Origin: CAYMRL01 sp964473205
GTDB taxonomy: Bacteria; Deinococcota; Deinococci; Deinococcales; Trueperaceae
Length of the DNA: 64,000 nt
Direction: 5' to 3'
Assembly (NCBI GenBank): GCA_964473205.1
Contig: CAYYOK010000006.1
Coordinates: 8,153 to 72,152, forward strand
The position numbers and the translations under genes are program-made. Positions 42,702 through 50,712 of the stretch are shown one piece after another (the first letter of the stretch is position 1; each line of letters opens with the position of its first letter). The notes below the pieces were generated by a model. It worked only from the letters and a program-made list of their open reading frames with translations. It did no database searches and was not told the DNA's origin.

Positions 42702-45700
42702 ATGACGACGCGGCTGCAGGACCCGCCGTGGCGGCGCTCGCTCGCCTTCTTGGCAGGTGTCGGGTTCGCCGCGGTGCCGGCGTTCGGTCCGTTCCTCGCG
42801 CTGGTGGCGATGGCGACCGGCCGGCTCGAGCTGCAGCGCGCCGACCGTTGGTGGTGGCTGGCCGCGCTGCTGATGTCCCTGCCGCTAGCTCTCACCAGCG
42901 ACATCCTCAGCGCCTTCGCGGCGGCGGCTCAGGTCATCGCGGCCTGGCTGATCTTCCGCTGCGCGACCGAGGTGAGGCACCGGCTTCACGGCAGCGCCGT
43001 GACGCGAGACGTCGGCTTCGGTCTCGTCGTCGGCCTCGCCATAACGCTGCTGCTGGGCCTGCGGCAGTTCGACGGCTTCAGCTTCCAGACCGCCCGCACG
43101 GCCCTCGACGCCATCACCTGGCAGGCTCACCCCGCGATCTTCGGTCACACCATGCTCGTGCTGTCTGCGCTGCTCGCGGTCGTCGTGCCCAACGCCGGCT
43201 TGCGCGCCGTCGCCCTGGCGTTGGGCGCGGTCGGGGTGGTCTTGTCCGGCTCGCGCGACGCGATGTTCGCGTGGTTGCTCGTCGCGGTCGGGCTGCGCTT
43301 CGTGGGCAGGCGCGGCAGCCGCCTGACGAACCTCCTCGAGTGGGTGCAGATAGGGCTGATGCTGCTGCTGGCCAGCGGGGCGCTCAGCTCGCTCGGCGTC
43401 GGCCGCACCGGGTTCCTGACCGAGATGACGCAGGTCGGAACCAACCACAACCTGTTCCGGGGCACCGAGGTGGTCGAGGCCGACTGGTGGTACCCGCTCG
43501 GCGTCGACGTGGCACCTTCGCTGGTCCTCGTCGAGGGCGTCCCGCGCACCGGGCTGGCCGTCACCAAGCGCTGGGAGGAGCCTTGGTCGCGGCTGCAGCA
43601 GGTCGTGACGCTCCAGCCGGGCGAGACGTACACGCTCAGCGCGGCGTGGCGCCCGACCGGCAGCGCGGCTCCGGGCTTGGACGGCTGGGGTAGGCAGGCG
43701 GGCTCGCAGTCGGACAGCGTCCTGTCCAGCACGATGGTCGGCGGCGTGCACCGGGCGACCGGCAGCGGCGACATCGCGGTGGCGTCCGCCAGCAGCGTCG
43801 CGCTGGACAACGGCTTCACCCGGGGGTTCGTCACCTTCCGTTACACGGGCGAGAGGCCGCTGGTCTGGTACGTGGGCGCGGTGCCCGACCGCTCCAGCCT
43901 GATCAACTCGATGACCACCTTCGCCGAGATCCAGCTCAGCGCCAGCGCCAGCCTCTTGCCTTACCAGCCCGGTCTCGCCGAGCGCGGGGTCGGCAGCCTC
44001 GAGGCTTCGAGGGTCCCCGTCTGGCGAGACGCCCTCACCGCCATCGGCGCCAAACCGCTCATCGGTTGGGGCATGGATGGGCTGCCGGCCGCCATGGGTG
44101 CCCTCCGTGGCGACGAGACGCGCTTGAGGCCTATCGCCGCGCACTCTCACAACATGCTGCTGGCCATCTGGGTCGACAGAGGGTTGCTCGGCGTGATCGG
44201 TCTGCTGGTGCTCGCCGTCGTGCTGTCCCTGAGGGTCGTTCAGCAGCGCGACAAGGCGATGGCGGTCGTGCTGGCGGGAGTGTTGGTGCTCAACACCCTC
44301 GACGCGACCCTGTTCTCGGGAGGCATCCTCTACCCGCTGGCCGCGGTGCTCGGCTGGCGCGCTGTCGGTCGCAGGCAGGCCGCGACCTCCGAGACGGGTG
44401 TCGGCAGCGCGGCGCTGGTGAGGGTGTCTCTCGCCACGAGCGATGCGGCCGCCGGCGCGGCGGCGATCTCGGTAGGGCTCTTGGCGACCGCGCAGCTGGG
44501 AGCCTCGGCAGCGCTGTCGGAAGGCTGGTCCACACCGCTCGCGTACGCGACCCTGCTGTGGCCGCTGGTCGGAGGATGGTCCGGCCTCTACCCCGGCTAC
44601 GGGCGTCCGGCTCACGAAGAGCTCGGCCGCAGCGTCGGCACTGGCGCCGGAGCCGTTCTGTTGCTCGCGTTCGCCACCATGGCCCTCCCCGCCGCGTTCG
44701 ACCTCAGTCCGGCAGCAGTGCTGGTCACGGCCCTCGCCAGTCCCGTGCTAACCCCCATCTTCAGGGCGCTGACCAAGCAGGCGCTCAAGGTCATGCGGCT
44801 GTGGGGACGGCCCGTCGCGATCCTGGGCACCGGGCCCGCTGCCGAGCGCACCGCGAAGCACCTGCTCGATCATCCCGGCGTCGGTCTTCATCCGCAGGCG
44901 GTCTTCGGACCCGGCGACGGCTGGGAGCTCAGCAGGCTGCCCGTTACGGGCACGCTCGAGTCGGTGTGGAGCTACCTGGCGAGGACCAACGTCCGGCACG
45001 TGATCGTCACCGCCGAAGCCGCCAAGGAGCTCGAGTTCGACGAGGTGCTGAGGCGTTCGGGAGCGCTGCTCAAGCACGTGCAGTACCTACCCGACCTCGG
45101 CGGGCTGCCGACGAGCTCGGTGGTGGCGGCGCCTCTGGGCACGTCGCTGGCGCTGGAGGTGCGCAACCAGCTCGCCTCGACGAGCAACAGGGCCTTCAAG
45201 CGCGTCGTCGACCTGGTGTTCGCCTCCGCCGCTCTCGCCCTGCTGGCGGTGCCGCTGACCCTCGTCGGCCTGATCGTCAGGCTCGACTCGCCGGGGCGCG
45301 CTCTGCACCTGTCGCCGCGCTCGGGCCGCGGCGGCCGCACGTTCCGCTGCATCAAGTTCCGCACCATGTATCGCGACGCAGACGAGCGCCTGGAGCGGAT
45401 CCTGGCCGAGGACGAGACGCGTCGCACGGAGTACGGCCGCTACCGCAAGCTCACGCCCGACCCGCGCGTGACGCGCGTGGGGCGCGTGCTGCGGCGCCTG
45501 TCTCTCGACGAGTTCCCGCAGCTGCTCAACGTCCTGCGCGGCGACATGAGCATCGTGGGACCGCGACCGTACCTCGTCACCGAGCTGAACGCCATGGGCC
45601 CCGATCGCGACCTGATCTTCCTCGCCCGCCCTGGCCTCACGGGCTACTGGCAGGTGACGGCGCGCAACGACGTCGACTTCGACGAGCGCCAGGCCATGGA

Positions 45701-45791
45701 GGCGCACTACGTCCGCAACTGGTCGTTCTGGTGGGACGTCGAGATCATGCTCAGAACGCCGCAGGCGATGCTTCAGAAGCGCGACTCCTAG
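42702..45791 (+). CDS. Fusion of O-antigen polymerase/ligase (Wzy/WaaL) with WbaP-type initiating phosphoglycosyl transferase
   Basis: 1029 residues in one uninterrupted frame. Residues 1-555 are a Wzy/WaaL-type polytopic protein: LSGSRDAMFAWLL (about 181-193), an extracytoplasmic beta-rich insert (about 235-440), then the Wzy_C block WRDALTAIGAKPLIGWGMDG (441-460) and HSHNMLLAIWVDRG (481-494). Residues about 575-1029 are a complete WbaP-like polyprenyl-phosphate hexose-1-phosphate transferase: membrane helices with the GLYPGYG motif (628-634), a Rossmann-like middle (about 703-800), and the catalytic domain with KFRTMYRDADERL (885-897), LSLDEFPQLLNV (catalytic Asp936-Glu937) and SIVGPRPYL. 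The PGT loads the first sugar-phosphate on undecaprenyl phosphate at the inner membrane face; the Wzy part acts on the outer face. uppS follows directly. Confidence 0.92.
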   Translation: MTTRLQDPPWRRSLAFLAGVGFAAVPAFGPFLALVAMATGRLELQRADRWWWLAALLMSLPLALTSDILSAFAAAAQVIAAWLIFRCATEVRHRLHGSAVTRDVGFGLVVGLAITLLLGLRQFDGFSFQTARTALDAITWQAHPAIFGHTMLVLSALLAVVVPNAGLRAVALALGAVGVVLSGSRDAMFAWLLVAVGLRFVGRRGSRLTNLLEWVQIGLMLLLASGALSSLGVGRTGFLTEMTQVGTNHNLFRGTEVVEADWWYPLGVDVAPSLVLVEGVPRTGLAVTKRWEEPWSRLQQVVTLQPGETYTLSAAWRPTGSAAPGLDGWGRQAGSQSDSVLSSTMVGGVHRATGSGDIAVASASSVALDNGFTRGFVTFRYTGERPLVWYVGAVPDRSSLINSMTTFAEIQLSASASLLPYQPGLAERGVGSLEASRVPVWRDALTAIGAKPLIGWGMDGLPAAMGALRGDETRLRPIAAHSHNMLLAIWVDRGLLGVIGLLVLAVVLSLRVVQQRDKAMAVVLAGVLVLNTLDATLFSGGILYPLAAVLGWRAVGRRQAATSETGVGSAALVRVSLATSDAAAGAAAISVGLLATAQLGASAALSEGWSTPLAYATLLWPLVGGWSGLYPGYGRPAHEELGRSVGTGAGAVLLLAFATMALPAAFDLSPAAVLVTALASPVLTPIFRALTKQALKVMRLWGRPVAILGTGPAAERTAKHLLDHPGVGLHPQAVFGPGDGWELSRLPVTGTLESVWSYLARTNVRHVIVTAEAAKELEFDEVLRRSGALLKHVQYLPDLGGLPTSSVVAAPLGTSLALEVRNQLASTSNRAFKRVVDLVFASAALALLAVPLTLVGLIVRLDSPGRALHLSPRSGRGGRTFRCIKFRTMYRDADERLERILAEDETRRTEYGRYRKLTPDPRVTRVGRVLRRLSLDEFPQLLNVLRGDMSIVGPRPYLVTELNAMGPDRDLIFLARPGLTGYWQVTARNDVDFDERQAMEAHYVRNWSFWWDVEIMLRTPQAMLQKRDS

Positions 45792-45821
45792 GCCCGAAAG
45801 CCGCAGCGTCGAGCCTCACGG

Positions 45822-45827
45822 TAGAGT
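45822..45827 (+). promoter_or_regulatory. Leaderless -10 element, uppS
   Basis: TAGAGT five bases before the GTG at 45833. Confidence 0.5.
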
Positions 45828-45832
45828 GACTC

Positions 45833-46663
45833 GTGGCAGGAAAGCCAAGAGTCAACGGTGCCCTGCGCGCACTCAGCATCTTCACGGCCGCCTCCAGACC
45901 CCTCTACTGGTTGTACGAACGGCGGCTCTGGCGCGCCATCAGGGCGTCGGAGCATCTGCCGCGCCACATCGGGATCATCATGGACGGCAACCGCCGCTTC
46001 GCCAAGGCCGTCGGTCTCGACGTCAAGGCCGGTCACGACTACGGGGCCGGCAAGGCGCGCGAGGTCCTCGACTGGTGCTTGGAGCTGGGCATCAAGCACG
46101 TCACCCTGTGGGGCTTCTCCACCGACAACCGCAGCCGTGCGCCTGACGAGGTCGGGCATCTGCATGCGCTGTTCGCCGAACAGGCCCGCAGCCTGCTCAC
46201 CGACCAGCGGCTTCACGCCAACCGGGTGCGCGTGAGGATCATCGGCGACATCGCCGACTTCCCCGAGGACGCGAAGGCGGCCCTGGCCGAGATGGAGGCG
46301 GCGACGGCGCACTACGACGGCATGGCGGTCAACGTCGCGCTCGGCTACGGGGGCCGCGAGGAGATCGTCGACGCGGTCAAGCGCCTGGTAGGCGAGCAGC
46401 TCGACGCTGGCACAGATCCGACCGATGTCGCTAGGTCAATCACCACCGAAGGGATCACCAGGCACCTCTACACTGCAGGCATGCCCGACCCGGACTTCGT
46501 CATCCGCACATCTGGCGAGGTGAGACTGTCGGGCTTCTTGCTGTGGCAGACGGCCTACAGCGAGTTCTACTTCTGCGACGCCAACTGGCCGGAGTTCCGC
46601 AAGGTCGACTTCCTGCGAGCGGTTCGCGATTACCAGGCACGCGAGAGGCGCTACGGCCGATGA
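45833..46663 (+). CDS. uppS: cis-Prenyltransferase (undecaprenyl diphosphate synthase family)
   Basis: 276 residues with a 43-residue N-terminal extension. Core motifs are IGIIMDGNRRFAKAVGL (Asp for Mg2+, GNRR), AGHDYGAGKAREVLDWC, WGFSTDNRSRAPDEV, and the C-terminal DPDFVIRTSGEVRLSGFLLWQTAYSEFYF with W-P-E-F. The loop STDNRSRAP replaces the usual STENWxRP, as seen in some non-UppS cis-prenyltransferases, so chain length or primer may differ. It makes the polyprenyl carrier for the adjacent phosphoglycosyl transferase. Its 3' end is partly duplicated downstream. Confidence 0.88.
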   Translation: MAGKPRVNGALRALSIFTAASRPLYWLYERRLWRAIRASEHLPRHIGIIMDGNRRFAKAVGLDVKAGHDYGAGKAREVLDWCLELGIKHVTLWGFSTDNRSRAPDEVGHLHALFAEQARSLLTDQRLHANRVRVRIIGDIADFPEDAKAALAEMEAATAHYDGMAVNVALGYGGREEIVDAVKRLVGEQLDAGTDPTDVARSITTEGITRHLYTAGMPDPDFVIRTSGEVRLSGFLLWQTAYSEFYFCDANWPEFRKVDFLRAVRDYQARERRYGR

Positions 46664-46729
46664 GACCCAGGCACGCCATCGCATCCGCGGCCCTGCCCAC
46701 AGCACGCGAGAGGCGCTACGGCCGATGAG
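46637..46729 (+). repeat. 28-bp direct repeat, period 65 bp, at the 3' end of uppS
   Basis: The last codons of uppS through its stop and the following ATGAG (46637-46664) recur at 46702-46729. The second copy supplies the ATG of manC. A third, partial match (CCAGGCACGC) lies in the 37-bp spacer. This looks like a local duplication that moved the downstream start codon. Confidence 0.85.
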
Positions 46730-47786
46730 CAAGCTACCGTTCGTGGCTGTGATCATGGCCGGTGGCCAGGGGCAGCGCTTCTGGCCACTGTCGACGCCGG
46801 AACGCCCCAAGCAGTTCCTCGATCTGCAGCGCACCGGCCGCACCCTGATCCAGTCGACCTACGACCGCGTCGTAGGCCTGGCCGGCGACAGCAACCACGT
46901 GCTCGTGGCCACCGCGGCCCGCTACGTGGCCCTGGTACGCGAGCAGCTGCCCGACGTGCCGCGGCGCAACGTGCTGGTCGAGCCGATGTCGCGCGACTCG
47001 GCGCCGGCGATAGCCCTCGCCAACCTGCTGATAGAGCGCCGCTTCGGGAACGTCGTGGCGGGCTTCTTCTCGTCAGACCATCTGATCGGCCCCGGACAGG
47101 ACTTCGGCGAGGTCATCCGCCACGCGGCGGAGACCGCCGAGTCGCAAGACGGTCTCGTCACGGTAGGCATCCGGCCTACGCGCCCCGCCACGGGCTACGG
47201 CTACGTCCAGACCGGCGACCGCATCGGTTGCGCGCACAAGGTGGCCCGCTTCGTCGAGAAGCCGAACGTGCACATCGCCGAGTCGTACCTCGCCTCGGGC
47301 GATTACCTGTGGAACGCGGGGATCTTCGTCTGGCGCGTGTCGGCGGCCCTCGCCGAGCTCGACAGGCACGTTCCCGAGCTGATGGAGCCGCTGCGCCGCG
47401 CCGTCGAGGAGGACCGTATCGAGGAGGTCTTCCCGACGCTGCAGCGCATCAGCATCGACTACGCGCTGATGGAGCATACGAACAGCGCCTACGTCGTGCC
47501 GGCCGCCTTCCAGTGGGACGACATCGGCGACTGGGTCGCGCTCGAACGCCACATCCAGCACGAGGACCTCGGCCACGGTGCCAACACCGTCGTCGGGCGC
47601 CACATCGGCCTCGACACCTCTGGCAACATCGTCTACACCGAGGACCCGGAGGACGTCATCGTCACGCTCGGGGTGCACGACCTCGTCATCGTCAAGCGCG
47701 GCCACGCGATCTTGCTGGTGCACAAGAGCCGCGTCGAGGAGATCAAGGCGCTGCTGGCCGACGAGCGCATGGGTGGGTTGTTCTAG
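46725..47786 (+). CDS. manC: Mannose-1-phosphate guanylyltransferase
   Basis: 353 residues, the single-domain type without a phosphomannose isomerase module. It has VAVIMAGGQGQRFWPLSTPERPKQFL (nucleotidyltransferase signature), FFSSDHLIGP, ATGYGYVQTG, VARFVEKPN, YLWNAGIFVWR and FQWDDIGDW. It makes GDP-mannose from mannose-1-phosphate and GTP for polysaccharide synthesis. It starts within the second copy of the 28-bp repeat and is followed by a HAD gene 6 bp on. Confidence 0.96.
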   Translation: MSKLPFVAVIMAGGQGQRFWPLSTPERPKQFLDLQRTGRTLIQSTYDRVVGLAGDSNHVLVATAARYVALVREQLPDVPRRNVLVEPMSRDSAPAIALANLLIERRFGNVVAGFFSSDHLIGPGQDFGEVIRHAAETAESQDGLVTVGIRPTRPATGYGYVQTGDRIGCAHKVARFVEKPNVHIAESYLASGDYLWNAGIFVWRVSAALAELDRHVPELMEPLRRAVEEDRIEEVFPTLQRISIDYALMEHTNSAYVVPAAFQWDDIGDWVALERHIQHEDLGHGANTVVGRHIGLDTSGNIVYTEDPEDVIVTLGVHDLVIVKRGHAILLVHKSRVEEIKALLADERMGGLF

Positions 47787-47792
47787 GTTCCA

Positions 47793-48434
47793 TTGGTCGA
47801 GCTCGTCATCTTCGACTGCGACGGCGTGCTCGTCGACTCCGAGCGGCTGGCGGTCAAGGTCGACGTGGAGGTACTGACCAGGCTCGGATGGCCGCTGACC
47901 GAGGCCGAGGTCGTCGAACGCTTCGTGGGCGCCTCGGACGCGGCCTTCAAGGCGGCCATCGAAGCGCAGCTCGGCAGACCCCTTCCAGAGGACTGGGAGG
48001 CGGAGTTCCAGTCTCTGTACCGAGCCGCGTTCGCGGCAGACCTCCGCCCTGTAGACGGCGTCGTCGAGGCGCTCGACCAGATCGACATCCCCACCTGCGT
48101 CGCATCGAACGGAACCCACGAGAAGATGCAGTTCACGCTGGGCCTGACGGGCCTGCTCGAGAGGTTCAGGGGCCGGATCTTCTCAGCCACGGACGTCGAT
48201 CGTGGCAAGCCCGAGCCCGACCTGTTCCTCTACGCCGCCGAACGCATGGGTGCCGCTCCCGCTGCCTGCGTCGTGGTCGAGGACAGCGTGAGCGGAGTCA
48301 CCGCCGCCCGCGCCGCTGGGATGAAGGTGCTCGCCTATGCTGGCGGTGTCACCCCGGCTCCTAGGCTCGAAGGTTCACGCACCACGGTCTTTCATCACAT
48401 GCGTGCCTTGCCGACACTGCTGAATGTCGTTTGA
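47793..48434 (+). CDS. HAD superfamily phosphatase / beta-phosphoglucomutase-like
   Basis: 213 residues from a TTG start, which directly precedes the family-typical VELVIFDCDGVLVDSE. HAD motif I is DCDGVLVDS, motif II ASNGTHEK, motif III lies in GKPEPDLFLYAAE and motif IV in VVEDSVSGVTAARAAGM. The cap is the alpha-helical C1 type of the sugar-phosphatase/beta-PGM group. Coupled to manC, it may act on mannose or hexose phosphates. The last 11 bases overlap a small candidate ORF. Confidence 0.88.
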   Translation: MVELVIFDCDGVLVDSERLAVKVDVEVLTRLGWPLTEAEVVERFVGASDAAFKAAIEAQLGRPLPEDWEAEFQSLYRAAFAADLRPVDGVVEALDQIDIPTCVASNGTHEKMQFTLGLTGLLERFRGRIFSATDVDRGKPEPDLFLYAAERMGAAPAACVVVEDSVSGVTAARAAGMKVLAYAGGVTPAPRLEGSRTTVFHHMRALPTLLNVV

Positions 48435-48591
48435 GGCCTATGAAGTCGAGGCCGCCGTCGAAGTGACACAGGCTGGAGCCTATCCTCTTCCTCGACACGA
48501 CCTATCTAGTGCCTATCTTGTGGACATGAAGAATTGCGAGCTATTGGGGGACCGGCCGGGACTTCTTGATGGAATCACCTGGGGCGAGTAA
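48424..48591 (+). CDS. Candidate 55-codon small ORF, unknown function
   Basis: ATG at 48424 (overlapping the HAD gene end) to TAA at 48589-48591. The product begins MSFEAYEVEAAVEVTQ and ends GLLDGITWGE; it is acidic, without membrane segments. I do not recognise it. It lies in the drop of G+C before the AAA ATPase gene. In another frame the same region reads PILFLDTTYLVPILW (48479-48523), which resembles the start of a PIN-domain toxin, so this stretch may hold gene remains. Confidence 0.25.
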   Translation: MSFEAYEVEAAVEVTQAGAYPLPRHDLSSAYLVDMKNCELLGDRPGLLDGITWGE

Positions 48592-48778
48592 GCCATGGAT
48601 GACGGGCGGATCGCCACTCAGGCCCAAGGCAGTACGTCGCCTGTCGCGACGGCTTGCCAAGGCTGATTCGCGCACGCCACGGTTGGGATAGATTGATAAG
48701 ATAGGATAAGTTACCTACATTTGGACATGCGAGACGACCGACCAGCTAAACCTTGGCGGTTCAGAATGAGGATGAGTC
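48592..48778. other. AT-richer intergenic region before the AAA ATPase
   Basis: No supported gene. The line 48661-48720 is only about 47% G+C, against about 70% in sampled neighbouring genes. It contains several TANNNT-like hexamers (around 48687-48722) that could serve as promoter for the ATPase gene. Confidence 0.5.
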
Positions 48779-49975
48779 GTGAACCCATTTGACAACCCGT
48801 TCGCGCCTGGCGCAGGCGCACCGCCACCCGCCCTAGTTGGTCGCGACGACATCGTGAGTGCCGCAGAGGTCGCCCTTCATCGGGTACGAGCTGGTCGGCC
48901 CGAGAAGAGTCAGATGCTGCTGGGACTCCGTGGCGTCGGCAAGACCGTGCTGCTGAATCGGATCAAGGACATGGCCGAAGAGATGGGCAATCAGATAGTT
49001 CACGTGGAAGCCCCCGAAGGCCAGAGGTTGGCCCAGTACTTGGCTCCCGCCCTCAAAGGGGCGTTGCTGCAACTCAGTCGAGTCGCAAACGCACGGGATA
49101 TGGCAGGCCGGGCGCTAGCAGCACTGCGCGGGTTCGCCAGTACATTCAGAGTCTCCATTGGAGAGATCGGCATCGAGTTAACCGCGCCACCAGCTGCCGA
49201 CAGCGGCAACCTCGAGATCGACCTCCCCGAACTCCTGGTGACGGTCGGCCGCGCGGCGCGCGCGGCCGGGTCGAGCATCACCATCCTGGTGGACGAGGTC
49301 CAATACCTCAACGAAGAAGACCTCCGGGCTCTCATAGTAGCCATGCACAAGGTAGCCCAGGGCGGCCTCCCGGTCATCCTGTTCGGAGCAGGGCTGCCTC
49401 AGGTCGCCGGCCTTGCTGGCGACGCGAAGTCCTACGCAGAACGGCTTTTTGACTACCCTGACATAGGGCCGCTCTCAGAAGAGGCCGCACGGGACGCGAT
49501 CAAGAAGCCGCTTGTTGCGCAACGAGTAGATATCCGTGACGCTGCATTAGCGCATATCGTCGCCGCCACCCATGGGTATCCGTACTTTCTTCAAGAGTGG
49601 GGCAAGCACACCTGGAACACCGCCGAATCGTCCCCTATCGATAAGGACGATGTACTTAAGGCTAGCGGAGCTGCAACATCAGCACTAGACCGTAGTTTCT
49701 TCCGAGTTCGTTTCGACCGGCTTACTCCGCGCGAGCAAGACTACCTTCGTGCGATGGCAGAGCTCGGAGTTGGGCCACATCGGTCTGGCGACATCGCGAA
49801 GTTGCTTAACCGAAGGGTCGAGAGGGTAGGTCCACTCCGCAGCGGCCTGATTAAGAAGGGAATGATATGGAGCCCTGCACATGGCAGCACCGCATTCACC
49901 GTCCCGCTCTTCGACGCCTTCATGAAGCGTGAGATGCCTGATTGGGTGGCCCCATCGAAACGCCTCAGGGCCTGA
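48779..49975 (+). CDS. AAA+ ATPase with C-terminal winged-helix-like region (archaeal-type ATPase)
   Basis: 398 residues. FDNPFAPGAGAPPPALVGRDD leads into an ATPase domain with Walker A GLRGVGKT (K55) and Walker B TILVDEVQYL. The second half has LSEEAARDAIKKPL and HIVAATHGYPYFLQEWGKH, typical of ORC/STAND-like ATPases. A winged-helix-like C-terminus follows (LTPREQDYLRAMAELG...GDIAKLLNRR). Two sampled lines are 60-62% G+C, below neighbours, and TTA codons occur, which points to horizontal acquisition. It stands alone between convergent genes. Function unknown; related genes occur in mobile islands. Confidence 0.82.
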   Translation: MNPFDNPFAPGAGAPPPALVGRDDIVSAAEVALHRVRAGRPEKSQMLLGLRGVGKTVLLNRIKDMAEEMGNQIVHVEAPEGQRLAQYLAPALKGALLQLSRVANARDMAGRALAALRGFASTFRVSIGEIGIELTAPPAADSGNLEIDLPELLVTVGRAARAAGSSITILVDEVQYLNEEDLRALIVAMHKVAQGGLPVILFGAGLPQVAGLAGDAKSYAERLFDYPDIGPLSEEAARDAIKKPLVAQRVDIRDAALAHIVAATHGYPYFLQEWGKHTWNTAESSPIDKDDVLKASGAATSALDRSFFRVRFDRLTPREQDYLRAMAELGVGPHRSGDIAKLLNRRVERVGPLRSGLIKKGMIWSPAHGSTAFTVPLFDAFMKREMPDWVAPSKRLRA

Positions 49976-50042
49976 CCCGCGCCCGCGGTAGTCAACTGGT
50001 AGGGAGTCGAGGAACTTCGATTCGTAAACCTTGCAGATAACC

Positions 50043-50627
50043 TCAACCGTGCAGGGTAGGTCGGTAGACCAACTCCTGTATCCTGCCATCCAGCGTCCGG
50101 CTCTCGAGCAGCTCTAGGTCGAAGTCGTCCGCGCCCGCGAAGATGGGCTTGTCGCCCGTGCGCCCGGATATCAGAGGGAAGATCGTCACCTGAACGCGGT
50201 CGACCAGACCTGCGGCCATCAGGGCCCAGTTCAGCGACAGGCTGCCGTGCGAGCGCAGCGGCACAGCGGACTCCTGCTTGAGCCGGGTGACGATCTCGAC
50301 GGCGTCGCCGCTCACGACGGTGGCGTCGGGCCAGTCGACCGGTTCCTCCAGCGTGCTCGAAACGACGATGGCCGGCATGGCCCTGAGCCGCTGGACCCAC
50401 GCGTCACCAGCGCCCGGTTCCCTGTCCCACACGCGTTGGAACCGCACGAACTGCCTGAAGGTGTCGGCTCCGAAGACCATCCGTTGCGGCTCGCCGTACT
50501 GAGCCAGGCGGTGGGCGAGGAACTCAGGGCCTTGCTTGCCCCAGTAGCCGCCCCAGTCGCCCTCGGCGTTGTAGGAGCCGTAGCCGTCGAGGCTGGCGAA
50601 GACGTCGAAGGTGTAGGTAGCGCTCAT
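50043..50627 (-). CDS. Dihydrofolate reductase-like (RibD C-terminal) family protein
   Basis: 194 residues from the ATG at 50627, which has GGGGAGG just upstream. TFDVFASLDGYGSYN, MVFGADTFRQF, AIVVSSTLEEPVDW, HGSLSLNWALMAAGLVDRVQVTIFPLISG and GRIQELVYRP match the DHFR/RibD-C family commonly found in bacterial genomes as uncharacterised reductases. It probably uses NADPH. It is not a classical FolA. Confidence 0.9.
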   Translation of the reverse strand: MSATYTFDVFASLDGYGSYNAEGDWGGYWGKQGPEFLAHRLAQYGEPQRMVFGADTFRQFVRFQRVWDREPGAGDAWVQRLRAMPAIVVSSTLEEPVDWPDATVVSGDAVEIVTRLKQESAVPLRSHGSLSLNWALMAAGLVDRVQVTIFPLISGRTGDKPIFAGADDFDLELLESRTLDGRIQELVYRPTLHG

Positions 50628-50712
50628 GATCCTCCCCGCGAGTATGGCGGCGCGAAGAGGTGCGCTACGTAGCGCAGGCGCCGCCAGGTCTTCGGATCGT
50701 GGCGAGCCTGCT

